19,940 nt of DNA from CAIRYW01 sp041665985 (GCA_041665985.1 JBAYHV010000016.1:1-19940); one strand, 5' to 3'; positions 12,207 to 19,522 are shown, counted from the stretch's first letter. Numbers and translations: made by a program. Notes: generated from the sequence alone by a model not told the origin.

Positions 12207-14684
12207 ATGGCTCCAAAATCAGACAAAAATAATAAAGAAGAAACAGTTTTGGAAAATGTTCCGGCGAAAAACGTTATACCTCAAAATATAGTTGCGGAAA
12301 TGCGCGAGTCGTATATTGACTACGCCATGTCGGTTATTACAGACCGTGCTCTTCCCGATGTTCGTGATGGACTAAAACCCGTACACCGAAGAATTATTTA
12401 TACTATGTATGAGCTAGGATTAAATCCTGGAGGAAAAACAAGAAAGTCAGCCAAAATTATCGGAGACGTAACTGGTAATTATCATCCCCACGGAACTGTG
12501 GCAGCTTATGAAGCCTTGGTAAAACTTGCACAAGATTTTTCTATGCGTTATCCATTGGTTATTGGCCAAGGAAACTTCGGATCTGTTGATGGAGACCCGC
12601 CAGCAGCTGATAGATATACAGAAGCAAAAATGTCTAAGATCGCAGTTGAAATGATCCGCGATATCGAAAAACAATCTGTTGATTGGAGACCGAACTACGA
12701 AAACACAAGAAAAGAACCTGCTGTTTTGCCAACTCTTGTCCCAAACCTTATTTTAAACGGAACACTTGGAATTGCTGTGGGTATGGCAACAAACATTCCA
12801 CCGCACAATCTTGGAGAAATTTCTGATGCAACAATTTATTTGATTGATAACAAAGACGCAACTTCAGAAGATCTACTGCAATTTGTTAAAGGTCCGGATT
12901 TTCCAACTGGCGGAATGCTTTTTGGTAAAAAAGATTTAGTTCAAGCCTACACAACAGGAAGAGGTGGAGTGGTGGTAAGAGGTGAAGCTGAAATTGTTGA
13001 AGACAAAACAGGTTCATCAATTGTTATTACTTCTCTTCCTTATCGAGTGAACAAAGCAGAACTTATTATCACAATTGCCGACATGGTGCGCGATAAAAAG
13101 ATCGAAGGTATTAGAGACATTCGCGATGAATCAGCAAAAGATATTAGAATTGTAATTGAACTTAAAAAGGCAAGTCATCCTCAATCAGTTTTAAACTTTA
13201 TTTACAAACATACGCGTTTGGAAGAACCTTTTCACTTCAACGTGGTGGCTCTTGTAGATGGAATTCCAAAAACTCTTTCTCTAAAAACTATTCTTGAGTG
13301 TTTTATTGCTCACAGAAGAGATGTTATCAAGAGACGAACAGAATTCGATCTAGCAAAAGCTTTTGACCGCGAACATATTTTAGCTGGCCTAAAAAAGGCA
13401 CTTGACCATATTGATGAAATTATCAAACTGATCAAAAAATCAAAAACTGTCGATGAGGCTCGCGCAGGTTTGATAAAAGAATTTAAGTTTTCCGAAAGAC
13501 AGGCAAATGCAATTCTTGAAATGAAATTGCAAAGACTAGCTTCACTTGAAAGAAAAAAGATCGAAGACGAGCTTGCTGCTGTCAGACTTTTGATAAAAGA
13601 TCTTGAAGATATTCTTGCTAATCCAAAAAGAATTCCTGCAATCATTAAAACTGAAATAAATGAGGTAAGAGAAAAATTTGCTGATGCAAGAAGAACTAAA
13701 GTTTTTTCTCATGAGGCTAAAACTCTTTCCGTTGAAGATCTGATTCCAAATGATGAAAACGTTTTGGTTTATACCGCAGGCGGATATATTAAGAGAACAG
13801 ATCCTGAAGAATACAAAAAACAAAAAAGAGGAGGGGTTGGAGTAATAGACCTTGATACAAAGGAGGAGGACTTCATAACTCATCTTGTTACAACTACAAA
13901 TCATAGTGATCTGCTTTTCTTCACTGATATGGGAAAAGTTTATCAAATCAAAATGTATGAAATTCCTGAAGGAAAAAGAGCGACAAAAGGAAAATCTATC
14001 ATGAACTTCCTTTCACTTTCCGCTGATGAAAAAGTTACTTCAATTCTTCCAATGCCGAAAGAACTTAAAAAGGGCAACGGACTTTCAACGATGCTTGTAA
14101 CAAAAAACGGTACAGGAAAAAGAGTTTCTGCTGATAGTTTTAGCGACGTTCGCAGAAGCGGAATTATTGCAATTAGACTAGATAAAGGAGATGAACTTGT
14201 TTCTGCAACATTCGTAGAAAAAAATGATGATGTTTTAGTTGTTGCTTCAGACGGACAATCAATTAGATTCAAAGAAGATGACGTAAGAGAAATGGGAAGA
14301 AATGCCGCTGGAGTAAGAGTAATGAAATTAGATAAAGGTGTTTCTGTTGTGGGAAGTGACATCATCAAAAAAGATGCAAAGGATGCAAAAATATTCGTAG
14401 TTTCTTCAAATGGTTTCGGAAAGAAAACAAGTATCAAAGAATACAAAACTCAAGGACGAGGAGGATCTGGAATGAAAACTGTAAAGGTTACAGAAAAAAC
14501 TGGCTCACTGATTTCTGCAAAAGTTGTTACCGATGAACTTGAAGAAGCTGTAGCAATTTCAAAGAAGAGCCAAGTGATCAGATGTTCTCTTGAAGAAATT
14601 CCAACTCTCGGACGAGATACTCAAGGAGTTCGTATTATGCGACTTCGCGAAGGAGATTCTTTAGCATCGGTTATATGCTTATAA
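12207..14684 (+). CDS. gyrA: DNA gyrase subunit A
   Basis: This is the breakage-reunion subunit of gyrase, which introduces negative supercoils with GyrB and ATP. The 825 residues have the full plan. The N-terminal winged-helix domain carries the catalytic tyrosine Y137 in PPAADRYTEAKM. The tower and coiled-coil gate region spans about 330-500. The C-terminal beta-pinwheel starts near 510 and has a GyrA-box-like QKRGGVG (539-545) and another GRGGSG near 749, which favours GyrA over ParC. In the quinolone region, HPHGTVAAYE (93-102) replaces the E. coli GDSAVYD with Val and Glu at the two key sites. A structured hairpin and a terminator follow. gyrB is not in the window. Confidence 0.95.
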   Translation: MAPKSDKNNKEETVLENVPAKNVIPQNIVAEMRESYIDYAMSVITDRALPDVRDGLKPVHRRIIYTMYELGLNPGGKTRKSAKIIGDVTGNYHPHGTVAAYEALVKLAQDFSMRYPLVIGQGNFGSVDGDPPAADRYTEAKMSKIAVEMIRDIEKQSVDWRPNYENTRKEPAVLPTLVPNLILNGTLGIAVGMATNIPPHNLGEISDATIYLIDNKDATSEDLLQFVKGPDFPTGGMLFGKKDLVQAYTTGRGGVVVRGEAEIVEDKTGSSIVITSLPYRVNKAELIITIADMVRDKKIEGIRDIRDESAKDIRIVIELKKASHPQSVLNFIYKHTRLEEPFHFNVVALVDGIPKTLSLKTILECFIAHRRDVIKRRTEFDLAKAFDREHILAGLKKALDHIDEIIKLIKKSKTVDEARAGLIKEFKFSERQANAILEMKLQRLASLERKKIEDELAAVRLLIKDLEDILANPKRIPAIIKTEINEVREKFADARRTKVFSHEAKTLSVEDLIPNDENVLVYTAGGYIKRTDPEEYKKQKRGGVGVIDLDTKEEDFITHLVTTTNHSDLLFFTDMGKVYQIKMYEIPEGKRATKGKSIMNFLSLSADEKVTSILPMPKELKKGNGLSTMLVTKNGTGKRVSADSFSDVRRSGIIAIRLDKGDELVSATFVEKNDDVLVVASDGQSIRFKEDDVREMGRNAAGVRVMKLDKGVSVVGSDIIKKDAKDAKIFVVSSNGFGKKTSIKEYKTQGRGGSGMKTVKVTEKTGSLISAKVVTDELEEAVAISKKSQVIRCSLEEIPTLGRDTQGVRIMRLREGDSLASVICL

Positions 14685-14730
14685 CAGATGCAAAGTTTCT
14701 AGGTATCAATTAATAATTTTCAAATCAAAA

Positions 14731-14773
14731 AACATGGAGGTGAGTCCTCCTGCAGAGGTCTCTCCTCCATGTT
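14731..14773 (+). ncRNA. Hairpin motif with T.T mismatches and SD core, copy 1
   Basis: The stem is AACATGGAGG/CCTCCATGTT (10 bp), a T.T mismatch, GAG/CTC, a second T.T mismatch, CCTC/GAGG, and loop CTGCA. GGAGGTGA (14736-14743) is an exact complement of the canonical 16S tail UCACCUCC. A second copy at 16587-16633 keeps both mismatches and changes the outer stem with compensating bases. No start codon follows at SD distance. It lies 47 bases after gyrA and before its terminator, so it would be in the gyrA 3' UTR. The function is unknown. Confidence 0.6.
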
Positions 14774-14781
14774 GAAATCTA

Positions 14782-14816
14782 AGCAAAATACCCTTGTTTT
14801 ACAAGGGTATTTTGCT
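14782..14816 (+). terminator. Hairpin terminator after gyrA
   Basis: AGCAAAATACCCTTG (14782-14796) and its exact complement (14802-14816) flank TTTTA. The 3' arm contains TATTTT, though the U-run is partly inside the stem. It ends the gyrA unit before a new promoter at 14838. Confidence 0.7.
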
Positions 14817-14837
14817 ATTGATATTTTCCTCATTTTG

Positions 14838-14846
14838 TGATATAAT
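14838..14846 (+). promoter_or_regulatory. Extended -10 promoter of the 15016 gene
   Basis: TGATATAAT is a TGn-extended consensus -10, identical to the one at 11055. RNA would start near 14853, leaving a leader of about 160 bases before the ATG at 15016. That is far longer than other leaders here. Confidence 0.65.
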
Positions 14847-14882
14847 TTAACAAAATTCGAACCTTAACATTTAACCTGCAAA

Positions 14883-14930
14883 TTGCCACAGCAGAGAGTT
14901 TCTTTTTTTGGAATTTCTCTGCTGTGGCAA
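14883..14930 (+). promoter_or_regulatory. Structured leader hairpin upstream of 15016
   Basis: TTGCCACAGCAGAGA and its complement (14916-14930) form a 15-bp stem with an 18-base T-rich loop. AAAAAAC follows, with no T-tract. A second small hairpin, CTTCGAA/TTCGAAG (14958-14975), lies further down the leader. Together they could be an attenuator, a protein-binding site or a thermosensor. I do not recognise a known riboswitch. Confidence 0.5.
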
Positions 14931-15015
14931 AAAACATCGACAAGCACTTGTGTAATTCTTCGAAACATTTCGAAGCACTTGAAAGCTCTAGAGGATTTAG
15001 TAACCCAGCGATAAA

Positions 15016-15690
15016 ATGAGTGAACAAATAAAAAGAGTGATGACAGAAGAAGGTTGGCTTCAGTTTTTAGCCTCCTTTGCAACAAAAGGAAATCGTTTGA
15101 TTGTTCCGCGTGAGGCTGGGGCAATCGTCTCGGCGCTTTCGCCGCTTGATTTCGCCGACTGGCTCGCGAAGAGTATCGCGAGCTATCAACCGGCGGTTGC
15201 AGAGAAATCGAAACTCGAACACCTCTGCGAGTTCAACATCCACAAGGACGGTGCCGACAGTCGGATGTTGCTGAGGCGAATGAATGCAGAGTTCACAGTT
15301 TCAGAATTTGCTTCGAGATTGATGAGGAAAAATACGTTTGTCATCGGCCCTGTCGAAGACGTGATTATTCATGTTTATCGTGCCGATGTTCTCGGTGTCG
15401 TAAGCTGGCCACAAAGAGAGTTCTTTGGTCCCGAGGGATGGAAACATCTTAAAGGACTTGGTCTTTCCAAGTGCCTAGTCGACGACTCTCCATACATTCG
15501 TAAAGCTCACAACAAACAGAGATTTAACGAGGATATTCTGGTCGCTCATGATCTGATTTTTCTGGATGGTTACTCGGTGGTGTTCAGTGTTGGAAACTAT
15601 TACAACAAATACTCCATCGAAGGTACTCCCTTGCCGTATGGTAGTCTCTTCGAAGCCGGTAGTTTGATAGCTGTTCGTGTGCTGGTGTGA
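15016..15690 (+). CDS. Unrecognised GC-richer protein, probably foreign
   Basis: I cannot assign this 224-residue protein. It has no signal peptide or membrane helix. An N-terminal helical part (1-70) includes GNRLIVPREAGAIVSALSPL. A central motif HKDGADSRMLLRRM (76-89) is followed by a beta-rich C-terminal part (GYSVVFSVGNYYNKY, near 185-199). My impression is that GADSR...RM proteins recur as hypotheticals in CPR genomes, but I cannot confirm it. The stretch around 15120-15260 is clearly more GC-rich than any neighbour, uses codons such as GCG, CTC and GCC, and the gene is the only one here ending in TGA. It has its own promoter, a long structured leader and a strong terminator, so it is a self-contained cassette. 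Confidence 0.8.
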   Translation: MSEQIKRVMTEEGWLQFLASFATKGNRLIVPREAGAIVSALSPLDFADWLAKSIASYQPAVAEKSKLEHLCEFNIHKDGADSRMLLRRMNAEFTVSEFASRLMRKNTFVIGPVEDVIIHVYRADVLGVVSWPQREFFGPEGWKHLKGLGLSKCLVDDSPYIRKAHNKQRFNEDILVAHDLIFLDGYSVVFSVGNYYNKYSIEGTPLPYGSLFEAGSLIAVRVLV

Positions 15691-15710
15691 GCAAGTTGAA
15701 AATCATCAAT

Positions 15711-15745
15711 ACCACAGAACCTTCCAAGGTTCTGTGGTTTTTTTT
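15711..15745 (+). terminator. Strong terminator of the 15016 gene
   Basis: ACCACAGAACCTT and its exact complement (15726-15738) flank CC, followed by a run of T. This is a textbook intrinsic terminator. Confidence 0.92.
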
Positions 15746-15749
15746 ATTT

Positions 15750-15823
15750 TGTCATTCCCGCGCAGGCGGGAATCCAGTTTTTTTGTTGTAATCTTCTAGA
15801 TTCCCGTTTGCACGGGAATGACA
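15750..15823. mobile_element. 74-bp MITE-like nested inverted repeat
   Basis: The ends TGTCATTCCCG (15750-15760) and CGGGAATGACA (15813-15823) are exact inverted repeats. Each arm is itself a small palindrome (TTCCCGCGCAGGCGGGAA and TTCCCGTTTGCACGGGAA). The GTCATTCCCGCGCAGGCGGGAATCCA type is a very widespread intergenic repeat in bacteria. No coding sequence or target-site duplication is evident. Confidence 0.72.
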
Positions 15824-15859
15824 GCTATTTGTAGTTTTGCAATTAAACATAATAAAAAA

Positions 15860-15868
15860 TGTTATAAT
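15860..15868 (+). promoter_or_regulatory. Extended -10 promoter of the methyltransferase
   Basis: TGTTATAAT is a TGn-extended consensus -10. RNA would start near 15876 and would carry the 38-base palindrome at 15895-15932 in its leader before the ATG at 15958. Confidence 0.55.
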
Positions 15869-15894
15869 AATTTTGTTACTTAAAATTTATAAAC

Positions 15895-15932
15895 CCGCAC
15901 ACTAACATTTTTTAAAAAATGTTAGTGTGCGG
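15895..15932 (+). repeat. 38-bp perfect palindrome in the methyltransferase leader
   Basis: CCGCACACTAACATTTTTT is followed with no spacer by its exact complement, ending 25 bases before the start codon. It could be a regulator-binding palindrome, a 5' stabilising hairpin or a terminator between the promoter and the gene. Confidence 0.65.
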
Positions 15933-15957
15933 ATAAACCTAGAAACTAAAAAAAAAA

Positions 15958-16485
15958 ATGTTTTCCAATCCTCAAAAAATTTTATTACAAACAGGGATCT
16001 CCAAAGGAACAATTATTGCCGATCTTGGATGCGGTGTTGGATATTATTCAGTATTGGTAGCTCATATGGTTGGAGACCAAGGACTTGTTTATTCTATTGA
16101 TATCAATCCTGATCTAATTTCAAAAACCGCCAAGGAGGCTAAAGACGAAGGACTTAAGAATATTCGTCCAATAGTAGGAGACATAGAAAAAAAAGGAGGA
16201 ACTAGTCTTGCTGATGAATCAGTCGATCTGTGTTTGATGACAAACGCTATGTTTGCGCTCGAAAATAAAAAAGAAGCTATCGAGGAAGCAAAAAGAATAA
16301 CAAAGAAAAAGGGAAGAATTCTTTTTGTAGAATGGAGCGACTCTTTTGGTGGTATCGGTCCGCACAGCGAACATGTTTTTAAGGAATCAGAGGCATTAGA
16401 AATGTTTTTACTTGCGGGATTTGAAATGGTTCAAAAAATTGATGCAGGTGAGCATCATTACGGTATAATTTGGAGAAAAGCATAG
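15958..16485 (+). CDS. SAM-dependent methyltransferase, class I
   Basis: This 175-residue cytosolic enzyme has the Rossmann SAM-binding signature. Motif I is ADLGCGVGYYS (21-31). An acidic residue ends strand 2 (VYSIDIN, D48), GDIE (74-77) contacts the adenine, and DLCLMTNAMFAL (90-101) is the motif IV region. KKGRILFVEW (118-126) and a C-terminal lobe complete the fold. It resembles small UbiE/Arsenite-type class I methyltransferases, but the substrate cannot be read from the sequence. It starts after an A-run with no SD, has its own promoter and palindromic leader, and stands apart from the 16697 operon. Confidence 0.87.
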   Translation: MFSNPQKILLQTGISKGTIIADLGCGVGYYSVLVAHMVGDQGLVYSIDINPDLISKTAKEAKDEGLKNIRPIVGDIEKKGGTSLADESVDLCLMTNAMFALENKKEAIEEAKRITKKKGRILFVEWSDSFGGIGPHSEHVFKESEALEMFLLAGFEMVQKIDAGEHHYGIIWRKA

Positions 16486-16537
16486 AGAAGCTGTTGTTGC
16501 TAGTTTTTAGGTGTTAGTGAAATAAAAAAAAGCAAAA

Positions 16538-16564
16538 GAATATTAAACCTCCGGTTTAATATTC
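16538..16564 (+). terminator. Hairpin after the methyltransferase gene
   Basis: GAATATTAAACC and GGTTTAATATTC flank TCC, a perfect 12-bp stem. An outer imperfect pair (around 16500-16520 and 16566-16586, CTAGTTTTTAGG/CCTAAAACCTAG) extends it. No T-run follows, so termination is uncertain. Confidence 0.5.
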
Positions 16565-16586
16565 TCCACTAAAACCTAAAACCTAG

Positions 16587-16633
16587 AAACTTGGAGGTGA
16601 GTCCTCCTCTTGAGAGGTCTCTCCTTCAAGTTT
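16587..16633 (+). ncRNA. Hairpin motif with T.T mismatches and SD core, copy 2
   Basis: The stem is AAACTTGGAGG/CCTTCAAGTTT (11 bp with one G-T), T.T, GAG/CTC, T.T, CCTC/GAGG, and loop CTCTTGA. GGAGGTGA lies at 16593-16600. Compared with 14731-14773, the A-T pair at one outer position becomes T-A, G-C becomes G-T, and the loop differs in length, while the mismatches and inner stem are unchanged. It lies 64 bases before the solute-binding protein ATG, so it may be the 5' leader of that operon. Confidence 0.6.
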
Positions 16634-16696
16634 TCTTCCACAATTTTATTAGCAATATTTCCAAATTAGTTTTAAAATATAGAGAAGAAAAAAAAC

Positions 16697-18001
16697 ATGC
16701 AAAACAATACATCAACAGTTCAGTATGCGATCATTGGAATCTTTGTTGTATTTATTGTTATCGGAATTATAGTCTTTGCTGGATTTACTGGAGGTAATAG
16801 CTCTAGCAAAAATGGTGTAAAGATAAAAGTTTGGGGAGTTTTTCCTTTAAATTCTGTGAAGCCTGCCATTGATGCTACAAATTTAAAAAAGGCTGATACT
16901 CTAAATGTATCATATACGCAACATTCTCTTTCGACTTTCGATAATGATCTTGCAAGTGCAATTGCACAAGGAGAGGGTCCTGATATGGTAATTTTACCAG
17001 AAGATCATCTGCTAAAAAATAAAAAATTATTTGTAACAATTCCTTATACAATTATTTCGCAGAGAACATATCAAGATAGTTTTGCTGCACCAGCAAATAT
17101 TTTTTTGAATGATAAAGGTATTACGGCTTTGCCAATTTTAATTGATCCTCTAGTTATGTATTGGAATAAAGATATTTTTGCAACAGCTGGTGTCCCAACT
17201 CCTCCAAATTCTTGGAAAGGTCTGGTGGAATTAATTCCAAAGATCTCAAATGTAACAACAAGTAAAACAGTTCTTCAAAGTGCTGTGTCTTTTGGTGAAT
17301 ACTCAAATGTAAAAAATGCTAAGGAAATACTTACAACTCTTTTCTTTCAAGCAGGTAATTCTATTGTGGAATTACAAAAAGAGTTTTTTGTAAGTACGAT
17401 TTACGATAACAGTAGTAATTCTCAGGTTAATCCAGCGGAAGCGGCTCTAAGTTTTTATACTCAATTTGCAAATCCTTCCTCTGTAGCCTATTCATGGAAT
17501 AAATCACTACCAAGTTCAGATGAACAATTTTTGAGAGGCAAATCAGCAACTTATATTGGTTTTGCAAGTGAGTATGAAAATATTTTATCTGGAAACCCAA
17601 ATCTAAATTTTGATGTTAGCGTAATACCTCAGGCTCAAGGCTCTAAAACTTCTGTAACGTATGCCAAGGTTTACGGAATAGCCATTGTGAATGCCTCAAA
17701 GAATCAACAATCTGCCCTTACAAACGCAGAGATCATGGTCTCGACTGATTTTATTGGCCGTTTTTCTCAAAATATGAATCTCCCATCAGTTAGAGTTGAT
17801 CAATTAGGTACAGAAAGTGAAAGTTCGTTTGGAGAAGTTTTTAGACGATCAGTTTTGATCGGTAAAGACTGGTATGATCCAGACTCAAACTCTACAGGTA
17901 ATTATTTTAAAACAATGATCGAGTCTGTAAGTAATGGTTCAGCAACTATATCTGACGCAGTTAAAACTTTTGATCTTCAATTAAAAGAATTATTGAAATA
18001 A
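16697..18001 (+). CDS. Membrane-anchored extracellular solute-binding protein
   Basis: This 434-residue protein has the family 1 (sugar/maltodextrin-type) ABC solute-binding fold. An N-terminal membrane helix (10-31) anchors it, with no lipobox cysteine. The rest reads VKIKVWGVFP (41-50), GEGPDMVILPED (92-103), and the highly typical ALPILIDPLVMYWNKDIFATAGV (144-166). It would bind an external ligand and is expected outside the membrane. No ABC permease or ATPase gene is nearby. Instead, 14 bases later, pilin-like genes follow, suggesting an operon. The ligand is unknown. GAGAAG lies 9-14 bases before the ATG and may help initiation. Confidence 0.88.
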   Translation: MQNNTSTVQYAIIGIFVVFIVIGIIVFAGFTGGNSSSKNGVKIKVWGVFPLNSVKPAIDATNLKKADTLNVSYTQHSLSTFDNDLASAIAQGEGPDMVILPEDHLLKNKKLFVTIPYTIISQRTYQDSFAAPANIFLNDKGITALPILIDPLVMYWNKDIFATAGVPTPPNSWKGLVELIPKISNVTTSKTVLQSAVSFGEYSNVKNAKEILTTLFFQAGNSIVELQKEFFVSTIYDNSSNSQVNPAEAALSFYTQFANPSSVAYSWNKSLPSSDEQFLRGKSATYIGFASEYENILSGNPNLNFDVSVIPQAQGSKTSVTYAKVYGIAIVNASKNQQSALTNAEIMVSTDFIGRFSQNMNLPSVRVDQLGTESESSFGEVFRRSVLIGKDWYDPDSNSTGNYFKTMIESVSNGSATISDAVKTFDLQLKELLK

Positions 18002-18015
18002 AATTAAAAAATAAA

Positions 18016-18480
18016 ATGTCAAAAACTAAAATAAAAATAGGAATTTTAATTTTAAATATTTTATTTTTAATGTTTCCTGTTTTTTCTTTTGCAGTTGAAG
18101 CAGAGCCTACAACTCAAAGTGCTTCACAGTCAGTTTTTCATCTTACTCCAGATTGTACAACAAAAAATAATGGTGTTGTTGAATGCGGATGGGACGATTT
18201 AGTTGTTTTGGCAAAAAAATTAATGGTTTACATGATCTTCATCGGCACAACTTTAGCTTCTATTTCTGTGGCTTACGCAGGTTTTATGTATGCAACTTCT
18301 GCTGGAAATAGTGGTAAAATCGAGAAGGCTCATCAAATTTTTACTTCAGTGGCGATCGGTGTAATTTTTTTGTGGGGAGGTTGGTTGCTCATTGCAACTA
18401 TTATGAAGACCTTAGGAGTTAAAGATGCTTTTAGTTTGGTAAGTAATAGTAGTGTCACACCAGTTACATCAACAAAATAA
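18016..18480 (+). CDS. TrbC/VirB2-like pilin-type protein 1
   Basis: The 154-residue product has a signal peptide (about 7-26, cleavage near FSFA/VEA), a short periplasmic or external part with C47 and C57, and two membrane helices (about 67-93 and 108-131). The turn between them is SAGNSGKIEKAHQ, which corresponds to the short polar loop of TrbC/VirB2 pilins. It is 14 bases from the solute-binding gene and begins a tandem set of relatives. VirB2-like subunits form the pilus of type IV secretion systems, but no VirB4 or VirB6 is in the window, so that function is inferred. Confidence 0.8.
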   Translation: MSKTKIKIGILILNILFLMFPVFSFAVEAEPTTQSASQSVFHLTPDCTTKNNGVVECGWDDLVVLAKKLMVYMIFIGTTLASISVAYAGFMYATSAGNSGKIEKAHQIFTSVAIGVIFLWGGWLLIATIMKTLGVKDAFSLVSNSSVTPVTSTK

Positions 18481-18492
18481 AATAATTAATTC

Positions 18493-18582
18493 ACCCGCCA
18501 AAATTTTTTAAACACAAATTAATGATTAACAAAATATTAAAAAGTTAAAATAATGACCAATAGTTTAAAAATTTAGGTGGGT
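18493..18582 (+). repeat. Inverted repeat in the leader of pilin-like gene 2
   Basis: The left arm 18493-18513 (ACCCGCC, then AAAATTTTTTAAAC) and right arm 18563-18582 (GTTTAAAAATTTAGGTGGGT) pair with two mismatches and one bulge. The right arm ends 11 bases before the ATG at 18594, so the hairpin could limit or space translation of this pilin in the operon. Confidence 0.5.
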
Positions 18583-18593
18583 AAATAAAAAAA

Positions 18594-18968
18594 ATGAAAA
18601 ATTTATACAAAAAAATATCGAGCATAGAAAAAGCAATTTCCTTTAAATTTATTTTCGCAACAGTTTTTTTGTTTAGTTCTCTTTATACAAAAGCAGCTGA
18701 TGGAAAACTTGCTAATCCAATTAGTGCTACAAGTATTCCAGATTTTTTGAAATCTATACTTACTGCCGCAACTGAAATCGGTGCGATCATTGGTGCTCTT
18801 TCAATAATGTATGGAGGTTATCTTTATGCCACAGCGCAGGGAGATGAAGAGAAGCTAAAGAAGGCCAAAGCCACTGTCACTTGGGCGCTTGTTGGAACAG
18901 CAGTTCTTATTGGAGCCACAGTTATAATTACAGCAGTCACAACAACTGTAGGAGGGGTTATTAATTAA
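18594..18968 (+). CDS. TrbC/VirB2-like pilin-type protein 2
   Basis: This 124-residue paralogue has a signal peptide ending near YTKA/AD (residue 34) and two membrane helices (about 58-80 and 94-116). The loop between them is AQGDEEKLKKAKAT, very close to the SSGDNEEKKEAS loop of the next gene. It has no cysteines in the mature part, unlike its neighbours. The start ATG follows an A-run without an SD. A 20-bp imperfect inverted repeat just upstream may affect its translation relative to pilin 1. Confidence 0.82.
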   Translation: MKNLYKKISSIEKAISFKFIFATVFLFSSLYTKAADGKLANPISATSIPDFLKSILTAATEIGAIIGALSIMYGGYLYATAQGDEEKLKKAKATVTWALVGTAVLIGATVIITAVTTTVGGVIN

Positions 18969-18995
18969 AATTTATTTGTAAGTAAAGAAAAGACA

Positions 18996-19511
18996 ATGAC
19001 AAAAATTAAAAAAATAATTCCAGCTCTTATTATTTTATCTTTTATATTTTGTTTTAGTTTGCCAAATAAAGTTGAAGCAGCTACTACGGGAGCTGTTGAT
19101 TTTAAAGCTGGTACAACTGGAAATTTTAGCGCTGGGGCAGGAACAACTGGAAATATAAATACATCATCAAATACTTCTTCATCAAAATCTTCTTCAAGTT
19201 CTGGGTCTTGTAACAAGCCAAAAGATATTGGAGAGCTTTTTGATTATGCTAGATGTATCATAAATAACAGTATTATACCTTTCATCGTAGGTTTAGGAGT
19301 TTTGCTTTTTTTAATTGGAATTGTTCAATATGTTTCTTCTGGAGATAACGAAGAAAAAAAAGAGGCAAGCAGAAGTTTGATGATATACGGCATAATTTCA
19401 ATTTTTGTCATGGTCTCAGTTTGGGGTCTTGTAAATATACTTAGTCAAACCATTTTCGGTTCAAATGCAGTTTTACCTACATTACCACCATCGGCTACGA
19501 CAAATCCGTAA
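18996..19511 (+). CDS. TrbC/VirB2-like pilin-type protein 3
   Basis: The 171-residue product has a signal peptide (about 1-28, VEA/A) and a Gly/Thr then Ser-rich spacer (about 35-71, with the repeat AGTTGNFSAG/AGTTGNINTS). The pilin module starts at C72, with a second cysteine at C87 (14 residues between). Two helices (about 93-113 and 128-150) flank SSGDNEEKKEASRSL. It is most similar to the protein cut off at the window end, which has the same cysteine spacing. The long Ser-rich spacer may be a surface-exposed region. Confidence 0.84.
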   Translation: MTKIKKIIPALIILSFIFCFSLPNKVEAATTGAVDFKAGTTGNFSAGAGTTGNINTSSNTSSSKSSSSSGSCNKPKDIGELFDYARCIINNSIIPFIVGLGVLLFLIGIVQYVSSGDNEEKKEASRSLMIYGIISIFVMVSVWGLVNILSQTIFGSNAVLPTLPPSATTNP

Positions 19512-19522
19512 AATAAATCTCG

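Noticed and set aside
12447..12674. Minus-strand frame inside gyrA, and other antisense frames in gyrA, ftsZ, ftsA and pth
   Set aside because: All are antisense to well-supported conserved genes and show no independent features.
16591..16797. Frame of 68 codons over the second hairpin motif
   Set aside because: It starts inside the structured motif and overlaps the solute-binding gene in another frame. It is a shadow.
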